From positions 28,581,640 through 28,645,639 of the forward strand of contig NC_135781.1 in the NCBI RefSeq assembly GCF_028453695.1: DNA of 64,000 nucleotides, in the 5' to 3' direction. Position numbers and translations under genes: made by a program. Numbering within the stretch: the stretch's first letter is position 1; each line of letters begins with the position of its first letter. This DNA comes from Augochlora pura. Its lineage: Eukaryota > Arthropoda > Insecta > Hymenoptera > Halictidae. This document shows positions 61,000-64,000 of the stretch, in pieces. A model generated the notes under the pieces. It saw only the letters and a program-made list of their open reading frames with translations. It was not told the origin of the DNA and ran no database searches.

Positions 61000-63179
61000 C
61001 AGGTAAGACAAGCGTTACATGACGCCTTAGAACGCGTCGCGAAGCGATACGCTAGTTCTTCGTCTGTGAAATGAAAAACGATCTGGAACCCGGTCTGCGG
61101 TGAAATTCTTTTGAGGATCCCCGATTCAATTGGAAACGATACGATTTTTTTCTACGTCGCCGATCCAACATCCAAGACGTTTTGCAGCGACGCGCAAAAC
61201 ACCTACCGCGGTGACACCTCTGACGCAGAGGTCGATCTTCTAACGCGCAATGTTTACACACCTCTTGAAAAACATCGACGGAAAATAATGTTTTCTTTTC
61301 ACATATCGCCTGTGATCATGTTTCTGCGCATTTGAATGATCTGCTGCCGCGACCCGGGATCAACTCTGCTCCCGGGCCTGTTTTCTAGTCGACAAAAAAA
61401 CGGTCAATTGAAAAATCGAGTTCCTGCACGGTTCATGGAGAATACCGAGTATAGATATACACAAGATGCGTCATGTTCTTTTGATAACGGGCTCACGTGG
61501 GACGAGATTTCTGGAGTTATCGCGAAGACAATTAACGCTTTTCTGAACTTGACCCCGGAGCCACGTAACTGTCGATTAATTGAGCACTAAAATTTCCTTA
61601 TCTATACGAACCCACGCGTTCAGCTTATCCCTGCGGTCCAGAATATACGATCGAGATTGTACAAGTAGATTCTCACACATCCTCAATTTTTTTGCCTCGT
61701 ATGAGTGACAATTCCTTTTAATTGTATCGACGACATTACTAGACTGTGGATTTTACACGGTGATAACATGCGTGCAAATTCAAAGAACTTGTCTATTATT
61801 TCCAGCTCGCTGAAATTATTAAAAAAAGAGATTTTTTATTTGTCTCGTCTTTGTTGTAATCGATGAAATCCGCAATCTAGATATTACTTTCAGTGGTTGA
61901 AACGAGCATTTACGTGTAAATTACTCCTACCTAGTTATGCCGTCACACATTGGAAACTACCATCAAAGTAAATGTATTCTTAAAAATAGCCTCGCGATAA
62001 AAGAAGTATATGTATAACAGCATATAAACAGAAGCGATATATTCTTGCATAAACTTGCATATACGATATTGAACTATTTAAAGTACTCAACTTCAGTTAT
62101 TCAATCTGCGAAAATATTTACGATTAGGACCACGGAGAGTTTCATTCTTTGCAGGAAATAATCGCCAGATATGCGAAGAAAAATATACATCTTTTTGTAA
62201 GACAGTACAAAAAGATTATTAACATTTTTAAACCACTTCCGCGTATAATGAAGTACTAAAAAAGCTAAACTGTATCAGTACGCTATCTTGCTAGCTTCGA
62301 TTATCGCAAAAGAGCCAAGTGCGCCGACGCGTTTTCGATGCGCGGTTGCATAATTCTGTTTAGATCTAGAAGAACGCAATTTCGGCCCTGAAACGTCGAT
62401 TTCCAGATGATCGAGCAAAGGAACGACCATAACCGTCCGTGGACCGCTCCTTTCTCGCCTCGCAGTCCGGTTCTTCTCCTCCTCGCGAAGTACCCGGCAA
62501 TTGTCGCGTATCGTTACATCACGGAACACGGTCAACTACGATGATCGATAGAGGTTAATCGATGAAACGAATCGTTAGCAGCGACAAAGGAAAATTACCT
62601 GGCAGTTTCGAGACTCAATAAAATTCCGCGGGCGCCACGCTGACGCGTGGGGGGACACAACTTCTCGAAGCATTTACTTCGCTAGAATTCCTTTCGAACA
62701 GCAGAGAACTTAAAAAGTATATGCAAGATCGAAACTTGAGAAGGCTATATCTTTATAAAGAATTAAGTTGTCAGCAACATAGTTACTAAGTCGCCTGATA
62801 TCGTTATCAACGTTTCGACCGTGACTATGACAGATATACTCCATCAACACTTTGTCTGTAATCATGCCGTTTATGTAAATAGTAAACGCTATTAATTATA
62901 CGATAAAATCGCGATACCATGGCCACCGAAGGACCGTGATTCTTTGGACAAAGTTGCTGAGAAATACGAAATGAACTATTCTTTTAGCCTTCCAAAAAAT
63001 TTTCGAAAAAGTTCAAATAATCGTTGGATCACTTGCAAACTTGACCGACTATTATGCAAACACAGATGGCACGATCGATAAAGAACGACTCTAATTAAGG
63101 AAACAGTAAGACAATTAAGTCTGAAAGTGTCTGAACATGTAAAATATGCCATCTCATGTGCATAATATAACATCTTCAT

Positions 63180-64000
63180 TTGAATGTTTACTCGGTAACG
63201 CAGAGAGAAGTATAGATTTCGTAAAATGCAACAATTAGGCTGCAGATTTCATGCAGAACCTATCCCATATAAATGACTAAGAACATTTTTGCTCTGCGCA
63301 AAGATCTGCCGTTCTGGTGGAGCAAGACTTAACTGCTGCATAATGCAGAACGAAAGTCATGCTTCCCAGACGCGTGTAGAAACGGTCAAAGAATAGGCTC
63401 GGCGAACTTTCGCGTTAAACACCTCGTCCCAGGCCGAAAATCCGGGCGCGTAACATATCGGGATCGGGGCGATTGCAGCGTCGTCCAGGCGGTAGTCGAT
63501 GGCCTATACGAGTATAACTATCGCAACATGATAGCTATCGCAATTTCATCAGCGCGCACGCAGTGGCCGACCGTAAAATTGGTGTGGTATTATCGCGATA
63601 CGTTCGGCCAATAAATTATTCCCGGTACTGCAATCAACCGCGATTGATCCTACTCGAATTTATTTCTAATCGCGGAATCGTCGATAAATCCTGTTTTCCG
63701 GTGAGAGGTATCGGGTCGATTCAGGAGCAACGAATAAGAGGATCAGCCGAGAGGAAGAAGGACTCGCGCGGCGGGGAACTCGGACGATTCGGTTGGGCTC
63801 CATTTATCGAAGCACTTTTACTGCGAGGAAGCGGACGAGCAACGACGGACGGTGACCGATGCAACAGGCAAAGAATGCTCTAGAACGCGACCCGGTTCGT
63901 TTCGATTCCGACACAAGATAGTTGCGAGAACCGAGGCGCGTGCGTGTGCTTGATCGTCGCGTCGCGTGATGTCGCCGTCTCGTTCTTTGGATTGGCCCGA
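63180..64000. other. Right window edge, GC-rich, no supported gene
   Basis: From about 63360 composition turns GC- and CpG-rich. A plus-strand frame of 106 codons (63563-63883) shows no known domain. The window may end near the promoter of a gene lying to the right, but nothing within it demonstrates this. Confidence 0.3.

Larger units (their letters stand above)
51693..64000. other. Right-hand region, no supported gene
   Basis: 52.3-54.0 kb is AT-rich. 54.1-55.0, 55.9-56.3 and 57.1-59.8 kb are CpG- and microsatellite-rich, with many mutually overlapping open frames on both strands but no recognised domain. 59.9-63.4 kb is AT-rich and near-featureless. A TC tract lies at about 56301-56342 and a GA tract at about 58020-58050. 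Candidate elements inside (inverted repeats, one short exon, a TATA-like site) are listed separately. Neither the missing RNF7 exon nor a transposon protein was seen. Confidence 0.5.

Noticed and set aside
62841..62880. TGTAATCATGCC as part of the missing RNF7 RING exon
   Set aside because: Only the CNH triplet matches; flanking codons do not fit the RBX2 sequence.

Overview
The window reads as nuclear DNA of an insect, most likely a hymenopteran (bee or ant). The genes are split by short GT-AG introns. Orthologues of the insect trehalose transporter Tret1 and of four conserved eukaryotic proteins are present. AT-rich spacers alternate with CpG-rich stretches, and TC/GA microsatellites are abundant. 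The hymenopteran call is an inference from gene content and base composition; no marker in the window proves it. One 100-N assembly gap lies at 164-263.

Layout. (1) 2185-23150, plus strand: the 3' twelve coding exons of an MDM1-like centriole/microtubule protein. All exon phases agree and the first exon is missing. Its introns hold a degenerate tandem repeat (about 5690-7265) and many pyrimidine-rich microsatellites. (2) 23151-34423: a long spacer with UTR-like and microsatellite sequence, one weak candidate for a small secreted peptide (27262-28024) and one weak lysine/histidine-rich ORF. (3) 34424-35769, minus strand: DPH3 followed by the RNA polymerase III subunit RPC7. A consensus splice donor starts 1 nt after the DPH3 stop codon, and a consensus acceptor lies 39 nt before the RPC7 ATG. 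This suggests a spliced dicistronic transcript with a 40-nt intercistronic spacer. (4) 36904-37057, plus strand: exon 1 of RNF7/RBX2, ending in a perfect splice donor; the RING-completing exon was not found downstream. (5) 40273-45413, minus strand: a complete six-exon facilitated trehalose transporter Tret1 (489 aa) with a TATA promoter at 45738-45745. An alternative leader exon (50209-50649), a 5'UTR exon (about 51483-51666) and a second TATA promoter (51685-51692) predict a second N-terminal isoform. (6) 51.7-64 kb: no gene I can support, only weak exon candidates, inverted repeats and microsatellites.

Functional links. Tret1 moves trehalose across the plasma membrane. DPH3 donates electrons for diphthamide synthesis and takes part in Elongator-dependent tRNA wobble modification, and RPC7 belongs to the polymerase that makes tRNAs. 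If the DPH3-RPC7 pair really shares a transcript, it couples tRNA synthesis with tRNA/eEF2 modification. MDM1 and RNF7 (cullin-RING ligase) are unrelated neighbours.
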